64,000 nucleotides of DNA from DATBSL01 sp964561785 (lineage in GTDB: Bacteria; Acidobacteriota; Vicinamibacteria; Fen-336): assembly GCA_964561785.1 (NCBI GenBank), contig CAZLRF010000014.1, positions 29,462 through 93,461 of the forward strand. Reading direction: 5' to 3'. The notes below the pieces were generated by a model that was not told the DNA's origin, did not search any database, and saw nothing but the letters and a program-made list of their open reading frames with translations. Position numbers and translations under genes: made by a program. Shown here in pieces: positions 15,448 to 23,255 of the stretch (within the stretch, counting starts at the first letter, position 1; each line of letters begins with the position of its first letter).

Positions 15448-16773
15448 GTGGGCGGGCTCGCCCCGCGGCTCGAGCGGGCCCAGCTCGCCCTGCTCGCGGC
15501 GCTCGCCGCCGCCGTCCCGGTCTCGATCTTCGCCGCGGAGGCGCTGCTCGGGCTCTCCCTCGCGGTGCTCGCGGTGCGGCTCATCCGCCGGGAGACCCGT
15601 CTCACCGGGACCTCGCTCGACACCCCGCTCGTCGCCCTGGCGGTCTGGACGCTGCTCTCGGCGTCGTTCGCCCAGGACCCCGCCCGCTCCCACGAGGCGG
15701 CCAAGAAGCTCGTCCTGTTCGCGCTGTTCTACCTGGGGGTCGCGGTCCTCGCCCGCGCGGAGGCGAGGGAGCGGGTGCTCTCGGCCGTGCTGCTCGGGGG
15801 CCTCTCGCTCTGCGCGCTCATGGTCCTCCAACGCCACCTCCTCGGCTTCGACGAGATCAACCGCCGGCCCCCGGGCTTCCTCGGACACTACATGTCCGCC
15901 TCGGGCGTCGCCATGGTCGTGCTCGTCCTCGCCGCGGCCCGGATCGCCCTCGCCCCGCCCTGCCGGCCGCGGCCGCGCGGGCTCTGGGTCGCCGCGCTCG
16001 CCCTCGCCGGCGTGGGGGGCGTCGCCGCCGCCACGGCGGCCGGCCACGGCGTGGGCGCGACGAGGCTGTTCGTGCTCGTTCTCGCCGCGTCCGCGGGCGC
16101 GCTCGCGCTCTCGAGGAGCGACGCTTGCCGCGACGCGTGCGCGGCGCTGCCCTGGCTGGCCGCCCCCCTCGCTGCGTGGGCGCTCGTGGTCGCGCAGACG
16201 CGCGGCGCCTGGATCGGCGCGGTCGCGGGGCTGGCGCTCGTCGCCGCGCGCCGCGCGCCACGCCTCGTCTGGCTTCTGGCGGCCATGGTCGCCGCCCTGG
16301 TCCTGGCGCGGCCCGCCGCGCTCGAGTCGCGGCTGACCGTCGGTGACGCGAGCAGCCGCGACCGCGTCTACATGTGGCAGGCGGGCCTCGACATGGTCCT
16401 CGACCGGCCGGTGTTCGGCCAGGGGCCGGGGATGATCCTCCTCGCGTACCCCCGCTATCGCTGGCCCGAGGCCACGCACCCGCAGCAGCCGCACCTGCAC
16501 AACAACGTGCTGCAGCTCGCGGCCGAGCGCGGCCTCCCCGGCCTCGCCTTCTTCGCGTGGTGGGCGGGGGCCGCGGTCCTCGCCGCGTGGAAGGAGGCGC
16601 GGCGGGACGACGCGGAGGCGTGGGCAGGGGCGGCCGCGCTCGCCGCGCTCGCCGCGGTCCTCCTCGCCGGGCTGTTCGAATACAATCTCGGCGACTCCGA
16701 GGTCCTGATGCTCGTGCTCCTGCTCACCGCCGTCCCCTTCGCCCTCGCGAAGGGCCGCCCCGCCTCGGCCTGA
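15448..16773 (+). CDS. O-antigen ligase / Wzy-type polysaccharide membrane protein
   Basis: A 441-residue inner-membrane protein with about 11 hydrophobic segments. The large periplasmic loop near the C-terminal third contains the Wzy_C/WaaL pattern, with RDRVYMWQAGLDMVLDRPVFG, GQGPG and HLHNNVLQLAAERGLPGL, including the conserved His-Asn pair. Such proteins ligate or polymerise O-antigen on lipid A-core; WaaL and Wzy cannot be told apart here. The GTG at 15448 follows trm112 by 6 nt, and the heptose kinase start is 1 nt downstream, so an LPS-assembly role is consistent. Confidence 0.85.
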   Translation: MGGLAPRLERAQLALLAALAAAVPVSIFAAEALLGLSLAVLAVRLIRRETRLTGTSLDTPLVALAVWTLLSASFAQDPARSHEAAKKLVLFALFYLGVAVLARAEARERVLSAVLLGGLSLCALMVLQRHLLGFDEINRRPPGFLGHYMSASGVAMVVLVLAAARIALAPPCRPRPRGLWVAALALAGVGGVAAATAAGHGVGATRLFVLVLAASAGALALSRSDACRDACAALPWLAAPLAAWALVVAQTRGAWIGAVAGLALVAARRAPRLVWLLAAMVAALVLARPAALESRLTVGDASSRDRVYMWQAGLDMVLDRPVFGQGPGMILLAYPRYRWPEATHPQQPHLHNNVLQLAAERGLPGLAFFAWWAGAAVLAAWKEARRDDAEAWAGAAALAALAAVLLAGLFEYNLGDSEVLMLVLLLTAVPFALAKGRPASA

Positions 16774-16774
16774 C

Positions 16775-17785
16775 GTGGCGGCCCTGCCTCCCGCCCGCGC
16801 CTCTGCCTTGCTCCGTTCGATGCGGGGCCGCCGCGTGCTCGTTCTCGGCGACGTGATGCTCGACGAGTTCGTGTGGGGAGACGTCTCGCGCATCTCGCCC
16901 GAGGCGCCCGTGCCCGTCGTGCGCGTGACGAGGCAGAGCTTCCACGTCGGGGGCGCGGGCAACGTCGCGGCCGGCGTCCGCGCCCTCGGCGGCGAGGCGG
17001 CGCTGGTGGGCGCGGTGGGAGCGGACGAAGCCGGCGCGCGGGTGAGGGTCGCTCTCGATTCGGCCGGGGTCGTGCCCCGCCTCGTGGACCTGCCGCCGGG
17101 CCGCCCGACCACGGTCAAGACGCGCATCGTGGCCCACGGGCAGCAGGTCGTCCGGGCCGATCGAGAGGACGCGAGCGACGTGCCGCGGGCGGTGGAGGAG
17201 GAGATGCTCGCGGCCTTCCGGGAGGAGCTGCCCCGGTGCCAGGCGGTCGTCGTCTCCGACTACCAGAAGGGGGTGGCGACCGCCCGGGTGCTGCGCCGCG
17301 CCCTGCCCCTCGCGCGGCGGCGTGGCGTGAACGTCCTCGTGGACCCGAAGGTGCGGCACTTCCGCCTCTACCGGGGAGCGAGCGTCGTCACCCCGAACCA
17401 GCTCGAGGCCGAGCAGGCGACCGGGCTTCCGATCCGCTCCGAGGGGGACCTCGCCGCCGCGGGACGGCGCATCCTCACGCGTCTCGCGTGCCGCGCGGTC
17501 CTCGTGACCCGCGGGGAGCACGGGATGACCCTCTTCGAGCGAGGCCTTGCGCCGCTGCACGTCCCGACCGCGGCCCGCGAGGTCTTCGACGTGACCGGGG
17601 CCGGCGACACGGTCATCGCGACGATGGCCCTGGCGCTCGCGGCCGGCGCCTCGCTTCCCGAGGCGGCCGTCCTCGCCAACACGGCGGCGGGCGTCGTCGT
17701 CGGGAAGGTCGGCACCGCCCAGGCGACACCCGCGGAAGTGCTCGCAGCGGCGCGCCTCGGGACGCGCCGCCGCTCGCGGGCCTGA
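16775..17785 (+). CDS. hldE1: D-glycero-beta-D-manno-heptose-7-phosphate kinase (RfaE1/HldE kinase domain)
   Basis: PfkB/ribokinase-family enzyme phosphorylating heptose-7-phosphate at C1 during ADP-heptose synthesis for LPS inner core. The 336 residues contain VLVLGDVMLDEFVWGDVSRI, the substrate-binding SPEAPVPVV, GGAGNVA, VSDYQKGV, the phosphate region VLVTRGEHGM and the catalytic DVTGAGDTV loop. The cytidylyltransferase half of bifunctional HldE is absent, so the adenylyl step must be encoded elsewhere. Start GTG at 16775 directly after the O-antigen ligase gene. Confidence 0.9.
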   Translation: MAALPPARASALLRSMRGRRVLVLGDVMLDEFVWGDVSRISPEAPVPVVRVTRQSFHVGGAGNVAAGVRALGGEAALVGAVGADEAGARVRVALDSAGVVPRLVDLPPGRPTTVKTRIVAHGQQVVRADREDASDVPRAVEEEMLAAFREELPRCQAVVVSDYQKGVATARVLRRALPLARRRGVNVLVDPKVRHFRLYRGASVVTPNQLEAEQATGLPIRSEGDLAAAGRRILTRLACRAVLVTRGEHGMTLFERGLAPLHVPTAAREVFDVTGAGDTVIATMALALAAGASLPEAAVLANTAAGVVVGKVGTAQATPAEVLAAARLGTRRRSRA

Positions 17786-17794
17786 GCCGGAGGC

Positions 17795-18289
17795 TCAGTC
17801 GGGGAGAGGATGGGCTCCCCGGCGCGCGGCCCGCGGGCCGCGACGGCCCGCGCCCATCGTTCGGCGCGCCGCCTCGAACGCCGCGAGCTTCTCCTTCTGC
17901 TCGGGGGTGAGAAGCCCCTCCAGCCGGGCGCGGAAGGCCTCGTTCTGCTCCTTCGCCTTGCGCCGGTGCGCGTCGAGGGCGAGCGTGGCCTCGCCCACGG
18001 CCGTGGGGTCGGGGCTCGCGGCGGAGAGCGCCTCGCGCAGCCGCTGCCGCAGGGCGCGCCCTTCCTCGTAGAGCGGCTTCATCTCCTGCCGGCGCTGCTC
18101 CTGGAGGCCTCGCCAGGCCTCCTTCTGCTGGTCGCTCAGCCCCAGGAACTCGACGAGCGCCGCCACGCGCCTCTCGAGCCGCGGCGCCCCTCCCCCCTCG
18201 CCGGGGGCGGGGGGCTCCGCACCGGCCAGGGCAGCCGCCGTGACCAACGCCACCGCTCCTGCCGTCGCGAACCCTCGGCTTCTCGCCAT
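17795..18289 (-). CDS. Spy/CpxP-like periplasmic protein (LTxxQ motifs)
   Basis: A 164-residue exported protein: signal peptide at residues 1–24 (cleavage near ALAGA-EP) then an alpha-helical domain with two LTxxQ-type repeats (LSDQQKEAW and LTPEQKEKL) about 80 residues apart, as in Spy and CpxP chaperone/stress proteins or the related Zn-binding ZraP. The C-terminus is basic. The ATG at 18289 has AAGGAG about 9 nt upstream and opens the signal peptide; an in-frame ATG 38 codons earlier has no such support. Convergent to hldE1 (9 nt gap), divergent from the next gene. Confidence 0.8.
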   Translation of the reverse strand: MARSRGFATAGAVALVTAAALAGAEPPAPGEGGGAPRLERRVAALVEFLGLSDQQKEAWRGLQEQRRQEMKPLYEEGRALRQRLREALSAASPDPTAVGEATLALDAHRRKAKEQNEAFRARLEGLLTPEQKEKLAAFEAARRTMGAGRRGPRAARRGAHPLPD

Positions 18290-18377
18290 AGTCTTCTTCT
18301 CCTTCCCCCGATCCCTTGGAACGGGCGAGGGGGGCGAGGGTTTAACATGCCCCGCGCGGAGGTCCCGAAAGACGCCC

Positions 18378-19880
18378 TTGGGATGGCTGGCCCTGCTGTT
18401 CACGCCGCTCGTCGTTCTTTCCGGGGCGCACGAGCTCTTCCTGCGGAACCAGGCGGAGCTCGACCGGACGGTGGCGGTGCTCCACCCGTTCTGGCTGGGG
18501 GCGGTGGTCGCGGTCCTGGCCGCCGCCGGGACCCGCGCCGCGGGGGCCGCGCTCCCCGCCCGCGCCGCGCTGTGGGCCTACCACGTGGCGGGCTTCGCCT
18601 TCCTCGCGTGGAGCTTCCTCCGGGCCCTGCCCCTCGCCGACCACCTCGCGCTGTGGACGCTCGACACCGCCGCGGGCAGCCTCGCATTCGCCGGCGCCGC
18701 CGTCGCGGCTTGGGTCACGCTGGTGCGGCGCGTCGCTCCCCGGTCGGCCGAGCCGTTCCTCGCCGCGCTCGCCCTCGTGCTCGCGGCGCGCGAGGCCCAC
18801 GCGCTCGCGACGCGGCTCGACCGGGCGGAGCCGCCGGTCCCCCGCGACCTCGGCGCGGAGCTCAGGGACCGGCCGGCCGTGGACCGGCCGAACGTCTACC
18901 ACGTGATCCTCGACGCCTTCCAGGACGAGCTGTTCGAGCCCTCCTCGCCTTCGCCCTGGAACGGCTTCGTGCGCTTCCACGCCGCGGCGCCGGGCCGGGC
19001 CACGGTCGTGGTCCTGCCGACGATCTTCACCGGGCGCGACCCTCGGGCGGGAAAGCCGGCGGAGCGGGTTCGCGAGGGGCTCGCGGGCGAGACGAGCCTG
19101 CTGGTGGCGCTGCGCCGCGCCGGCTACGTCACGGTCGGGGTGGTCCCCCGCTACCTGTACGCGGACCACCCGGACGCTCTCGATACCGTCGTCTTCCACG
19201 ACGAGAACGCGCGACCGGACGACCTGCGCGCCCTGCACCGCTCCCTCTTCGCCCGCCTGTTCGCCTGGCGGGCGCTGCCCGCGGCGGCGGTCCGCGCGCT
19301 CGCCCGGCGGGGAGCGCTCGGCCTCGAGGCGGACTTCGTGCGCTCGGCCGAGGCGCTACGCATCTCGACCGATGCGCAGCCGGTGGCCTCCCGTCTCAGC
19401 CTCGAGCGCCTCCTCGAGCAGGAGCCGGGCCTGCCCGGCCGCGGGCGCTACACGCTCGTGCACGCGCTGCTCCCTCACAACCCGTACCTGCTCCGCGCCG
19501 ACTGCTCCTACACGCCGGGGGCGCCCCCCACGGACCTCGGCCGGCAGACGACCTGCACGCTGGGGCTCGTGGAGCGCTTGCTCTCCGTGCTCGACGGCCT
19601 GGGACGCCTCGACGGCTCGGTTGTCCTCGTCCACGGGGACCATGGCTCGGGCGAAGTGCCGCGGGAGGGTGGGCTCGTGGCCGAAGAGGCGGCCTACTTC
19701 CGGACCGTCCTGCTCGTGAAGCCGGCGGGGGCGCAAGGGCCGCTGCGCGTCTCGGCGGGGCCGGCTCGACTCGCCGACGTGGCGCCGACGCTGCTCGCCC
19801 TGCTCGGCCTGCCGCCCCCGGCCCCGGCCGACGGGCGCCCCCTGCCCGGCCTCAGTGCCGGAAGTGCCGGACGCCCGTGA
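18378..19880 (+). CDS. Membrane-anchored sulfatase/alkaline-phosphatase-fold protein
   Basis: About 500 residues: five hydrophobic N-terminal segments, then a soluble domain of the alkaline phosphatase/sulfatase superfamily, seen from NVYHVILDAFQDELF (first metal Asp), a TIFTGRDPRAGK segment at the usual nucleophile region, LVHALLPHNPYLL and VLVHGDHGSGE (metal-binding Asp/His). This resembles membrane sulfatases and phosphoglycerol/phosphoethanolamine transferases that modify surface glycans; the exact substrate is unknown. No ATG opens the first helix; TTG at 18378 is the most plausible start, with GGAGGT 14 nt upstream. The 3' end overlaps purH, on the other strand, by 29 nt. Confidence 0.75.
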   Translation: MGWLALLFTPLVVLSGAHELFLRNQAELDRTVAVLHPFWLGAVVAVLAAAGTRAAGAALPARAALWAYHVAGFAFLAWSFLRALPLADHLALWTLDTAAGSLAFAGAAVAAWVTLVRRVAPRSAEPFLAALALVLAAREAHALATRLDRAEPPVPRDLGAELRDRPAVDRPNVYHVILDAFQDELFEPSSPSPWNGFVRFHAAAPGRATVVVLPTIFTGRDPRAGKPAERVREGLAGETSLLVALRRAGYVTVGVVPRYLYADHPDALDTVVFHDENARPDDLRALHRSLFARLFAWRALPAAAVRALARRGALGLEADFVRSAEALRISTDAQPVASRLSLERLLEQEPGLPGRGRYTLVHALLPHNPYLLRADCSYTPGAPPTDLGRQTTCTLGLVERLLSVLDGLGRLDGSVVLVHGDHGSGEVPREGGLVAEEAAYFRTVLLVKPAGAQGPLRVSAGPARLADVAPTLLALLGLPPPAPADGRPLPGLSAGSAGRP

Positions 19881-21420
19881 AGACCATCGCGAGGTCGTGC
19901 TCGTCGGCGGCGGCGATCGTCTCCTCGTCGCGCACGGACCCGCCGGGCTGGATGATCGCCGTCGCCCCCGTCTTCGCGATCTCGTCGATCCCGTCGCGGA
20001 ACGGGAAGAAGGCGTCGGAGGCGACCACCGTCCCCGCGAGGGGGAGGACGGCCTTCTGGGCCGCGATGCGGGCGGAGTCGACCCGGCTCATCTGGCCCGC
20101 GCCCACCCCGACCGTCTGCACCGCGTTCGCGTAGACGATCGCGTTCGACTTGACGTGCTTGACGACCGTCCACGCGAACAGGAGCGCCCGCCACTCCTCC
20201 TCGGAGGGGGCGCGCTTCGTGACGACCTCGCAGCGGTCCCGCTCGAGCCGGTGCAGGTCCCACTGCTGGGCGAGCAGGCCCCCCATGACCCGGCGCAGGT
20301 CGAAGCCGCTCACCTTGTGGATGCCGGTGGTGTCCATGCTCATGACCCGCAGGCTCGCCTTCTTGCCGAGCACCTCGAGGGCCCCGGCGGCGAAGCCGGG
20401 GGCGATCACCGCCTCCACGAACTGGCCGGTGACCTTCTTCGCGGTCGCGGCGTCGACCTTCTCGTTGAAGGCGATGATCCCGCCGAACGCCGAGGTCGGG
20501 TCGCAGGCCCACGCGCGCTCGTAGGCCTCGAGCGGGCCCTGGCCGAGGCCGGTGCCGCAGGGGTTCGTGTGCTTGACGATCACGCACGCGGGAAGCTCGA
20601 GCTCGGTCGCGAGGCGCCAGGCCGCGTCGAGGTCGAGGATGTTGTTGAACGAGAGCTCCTTGCCCTGCATCTTGCGGGCGGCGGCGACCGAGTACAAGGT
20701 CGAGCCGAGGTCGCTGTAGAAGGCGGCACGCTGGTGCGGGTTCTCGCCGTAGCGCAGGTCGTGCACCTTCTCGAACGAGAGGCTCAGCCGGTACGGGAAG
20801 GTCTCGTCGGCCTCGGCCGGGACGTAGGCCCCCTCGCGCTCCTCGACCTGGGAGAAGTAGGCGGCGATCGCCGCCTCGTAGCGCCCGGTGTGCCGGAAGG
20901 CCTTCTGGGCGAGGTAGAGGCGGGTGGCGGCGTCGATCCCGCCCTCCCGGTCGAGCTGCTCGAGCAGGAGGCCGTAGTCGGCGGGGTCGACGACGACCGC
21001 CACGTGGCGGAAGTTCTTGGCCGCGGCCCGGACCATGGTGGGCCCGCCGATGTCCACGTTCTCGACCGCCTCGTCGAACGGGCAGCCCTTCGCCACCTTG
21101 TCCTCGAACGGGTAGAGGTTCACCACCACCACGTCCACGGGGGCGATCCCCTGCGCCTCGAGGGCGGCGAGGTGCTCGGGCACGTCGCGGCGGGCGAGGA
21201 TCCCCGCGTGCAGGCCCGGGTGCAGCGTCTTCACTCGCCCGTCGAGGATCTCGGGGAAGCCGGTGGCCTTCGAGACGGGCGCCGCCGCGACGCCCGCACC
21301 CTCGAGCTCGGCGAGGGTCCCGCCGGTCGAGAGGATCTCGAAGCCGCGCGCCGCGAGTCCGCGCGCGAGCTCCACGATCCCGTCCTTGCGGTACACGGAC
21401 AGAAGGGCTCTTCTCGTCAT
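19852..21420 (-). CDS. purH: Bifunctional AICAR formyltransferase / IMP cyclohydrolase
   Basis: Catalyses the last two steps of IMP synthesis. The 522-residue protein has the N-terminal cyclohydrolase (MGS-like) domain with LSTGGT, GRVKTLHP and DIGGPTM, and the transformylase domain with RYGENPHQRAAFY, the catalytic Lys-His of VIVKHTNPCG, SAFGGIIAFN and the C-terminal DAFFPFRDG and QPGGS motifs. All key residues are present and the length is standard. The start ATG at 21420 overlaps the preceding gene's stop (ATGA). Confidence 0.97.
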   Translation of the reverse strand: MTRRALLSVYRKDGIVELARGLAARGFEILSTGGTLAELEGAGVAAAPVSKATGFPEILDGRVKTLHPGLHAGILARRDVPEHLAALEAQGIAPVDVVVVNLYPFEDKVAKGCPFDEAVENVDIGGPTMVRAAAKNFRHVAVVVDPADYGLLLEQLDREGGIDAATRLYLAQKAFRHTGRYEAAIAAYFSQVEEREGAYVPAEADETFPYRLSLSFEKVHDLRYGENPHQRAAFYSDLGSTLYSVAAARKMQGKELSFNNILDLDAAWRLATELELPACVIVKHTNPCGTGLGQGPLEAYERAWACDPTSAFGGIIAFNEKVDAATAKKVTGQFVEAVIAPGFAAGALEVLGKKASLRVMSMDTTGIHKVSGFDLRRVMGGLLAQQWDLHRLERDRCEVVTKRAPSEEEWRALLFAWTVVKHVKSNAIVYANAVQTVGVGAGQMSRVDSARIAAQKAVLPLAGTVVASDAFFPFRDGIDEIAKTGATAIIQPGGSVRDEETIAAADEHDLAMVFTGVRHFRH

Positions 21421-22217
21421 GGGTTCTCCGGTGGGGGGGTGCGGCGGTCCTCGGCGAGGGCGCCGGGCGGCCCCTGCGGGGCCACCTCGCGGGCGCGGGG
21501 CTTCTTCGTCAGGTCCCCGCCCGCCTCGCGCCAGACGGCGAGCCAGGTCGCGGCGGTCGCGGTGACGGCGCGGGAGTAGGCGAGAGAGGCGACGCCCCAG
21601 GCCGGCGAGCGGTAGTCGAGCTGCCGGTGGTCCACGACCCGCCCGCCGCGGACGAGCTCCCCGCGCACGATCCCGACCTGGTCCCGGCTGCGGTCGAGCA
21701 GCGACTGCCACAGGCGGGGCAGGTCCTTTCGGGAGATCTCGAGCGACGCGGGGTCGTCGAGCACCACCGGCATGCGGTGGAGGTTGGCCTGGAACAGGGC
21801 GTAGTACTCGCGGGTGAGGCCGGCCGGCCAGCCCTCCGGCCCCACGGCGAGCACGGGGTCGGACAGGTCGGCGGGAATGCGCATCAGGCCGCCGAGGCGC
21901 ACGAGGCCCAGGCTGATCTGGCCCTCGCGCAGCAGCTCGACCACGCGGTCGGCCTGCGCCTCCAGCGCGCGCAGGGTCTCGGGGGAGAGCTCTCCCGTGG
22001 GCAGGTCGCGGGCCAGGGCGCGGGAGAGGTCGGGGGGGAAGCGCTGGAGCTCGTCCTTCACCTGCACCTCGCGCTCTCCGAGGAGCCGGGAGAGCGAGCG
22101 CGGGAGGAGCTTGCGCGCGTCGCGGAACAGGGCGGTCGTGGTCTCCGCCGGCCAGGCCGCGGCGCCGGCGGGCCAGGCGGCGAGGAGGGCGGCGGCGAGG
22201 GCGAGCGGTCGCCTCAC
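21417..22217 (-). CDS. Exported protein of unknown function upstream of purH
   Basis: A 266-residue protein with a signal peptide (MRRPLALAAALLAAWPAGAA, cleavage just before AWPAE). The mature part is helical and has the conserved-looking segments TTALFRDARKLLPRSLSRLL, EYYALFQANLHRMPVVLDD and DYRSPAWGVASLAYSRAV. The mature N-terminus Trp and overall helicity recall P1-nuclease/zinc phospholipase folds, but the set of zinc-binding histidines is missing, so I do not assign that function. It is coupled to purH and to the upstream gene by 4-nt overlaps. Confidence 0.7.
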   Translation of the reverse strand: MRRPLALAAALLAAWPAGAAAWPAETTTALFRDARKLLPRSLSRLLGEREVQVKDELQRFPPDLSRALARDLPTGELSPETLRALEAQADRVVELLREGQISLGLVRLGGLMRIPADLSDPVLAVGPEGWPAGLTREYYALFQANLHRMPVVLDDPASLEISRKDLPRLWQSLLDRSRDQVGIVRGELVRGGRVVDHRQLDYRSPAWGVASLAYSRAVTATAATWLAVWREAGGDLTKKPRAREVAPQGPPGALAEDRRTPPPENP

Positions 22218-22798
22218 TTCACGATCCGCGCCTTGAGCGAGACCTTGCCGTCCTTCGTCTCGAGCCGGAAGTCCACCGCGGCCGCGCCCTTCTCCTGGCG
22301 GATGCGCTCGGTCTGCTTCGCGATGAGCTCGCGGAAGGACTCGAAGGCGGGGGCGCCCGCCTCACCCGCCCGCTGCCGCTCGGCCACGAAGCGCTCGTAG
22401 AGCGCCCGCACCGAGGAGACGTCGCGCCCGGCGTCGGTGACCCGGAACTCGCCGGCCGGGGCGCCGGCGGGCGGGCGCGGGGCGGGGGGCGGCGGGGGCG
22501 GGGGCAGCTGCTCGGCCCGCAGCCCGTGCATGCCGAACGCCCGGCCCTCCTCCCGCGCCCGCAGCTTCTTCTGCCACAGCTCGTTGAACGTCGAGAACCG
22601 GGCGCACAGGCTCTGGTAGCGGAAGCGGTCCCCGTTGTTGCGGATCTCCGCGTTGGCGTAGCGCCTCACGAGCTGCTCGACCTGGCCCTGGAGATCGGCG
22701 GGCGGCTTCTTCTCCGCCCCGTTGAAGAAGAGGTCCCACTTCACCTGCAGCTGCCGGATCGAGACGTCGAGCCGGTCGAGGTCGTCGGCGAGTCCCAC
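22214..22798 (-). CDS. MXAN_5187 C-terminal-domain-like protein
   Basis: A 194-residue protein. The first half (DRLDVSIRQLQVKWDLFFNG, then RRYANAEIRNNGDRFRYQSL and FSTFNELWQKKLR) and the second half after a Pro-rich linker (GEFRVTDAGRDVSSVRALYE ... KARIVK) look like the domain annotated in Myxococcus as MXAN_5187 C-terminal; this comes from memory of the family. Function unknown. The GTG at 22798 is chosen because it starts just before the conserved segment and has GGAGG 10 nt upstream; a longer reading from 22846 would overlap the preceding gene. Operon with the flanking genes. Confidence 0.7.
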   Translation of the reverse strand: MGLADDLDRLDVSIRQLQVKWDLFFNGAEKKPPADLQGQVEQLVRRYANAEIRNNGDRFRYQSLCARFSTFNELWQKKLRAREEGRAFGMHGLRAEQLPPPPPPPAPRPPAGAPAGEFRVTDAGRDVSSVRALYERFVAERQRAGEAGAPAFESFRELIAKQTERIRQEKGAAAVDFRLETKDGKVSLKARIVK

Positions 22799-22803
22799 GG
22801 GTC

Positions 22804-23211
22804 CTAGGCCTCCCCGGACACGAAGATCCAGAACAGCGGCAGCCACAGCTCGTGCGCGTAGGGCACCTTGCGGCCGTCCACGAGGACCTCGGTCCCCGGC
22901 CGGTCCTTCACGATCTCGAAGAGGTCACGCAGCACGCGCGCGTCCCCCGCGTCGAAGGCGGCATGGTGAACGGCGCCGTCGCGCCCCTTCTCCTCCCGGT
23001 AGACGGGGGAGCGCCGGGCGAGCGCCGCCGCCCGCTCGCCCTGGGGGCCAAAGAACGCGGCGAAGCGCAGCCCGATGCGGAACGGCCGCGGGCGGCGCCC
23101 CGGGTAGAGAAGGTCGGCCATCTCGTCCGAGAGGTGAGAGATGTCCGACTCCTCCTTGGGGACCACGCGGGGCAGGCGGTCCGCGAAGTCCGGGGGGCGC
23201 TCCCGACCCAT
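22804..23211 (-). CDS. Uncharacterised 135-residue protein
   Basis: I do not recognise this protein. It begins MGRERPPDFADRLPRVV, has a polar helix ending in DEMADLLYPGRRPRPFRIGL, a middle section with aromatic residues, and a C-terminal segment VLVDGRKVPYAHELWLPLFW. No signal peptide or membrane segment. It heads the four-gene unit ending in purH; the next gene starts 5 nt after its stop. The ATG at 23211 is preferred over one six codons upstream. It is divergent from selA with a 44-nt gap. Confidence 0.6.
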   Translation of the reverse strand: MGRERPPDFADRLPRVVPKEESDISHLSDEMADLLYPGRRPRPFRIGLRFAAFFGPQGERAAALARRSPVYREEKGRDGAVHHAAFDAGDARVLRDLFEIVKDRPGTEVLVDGRKVPYAHELWLPLFWIFVSGEA

Positions 23212-23242
23212 AGGCGGCGAGGATACCACGCGGCTCCCCGTG

Positions 23243-23248
23243 TATATT
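23243..23248 (+). promoter_or_regulatory. Candidate -10 of a leaderless selA transcript
   Basis: TATATT (five of six matches to TATAAT), directly preceded by TG, ends 7 nt before the ATG at 23256. There is little room for a ribosome binding site, which suggests a leaderless or very short 5' end. Confidence 0.4.
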
Positions 23249-23255
23249 GCGAGGG

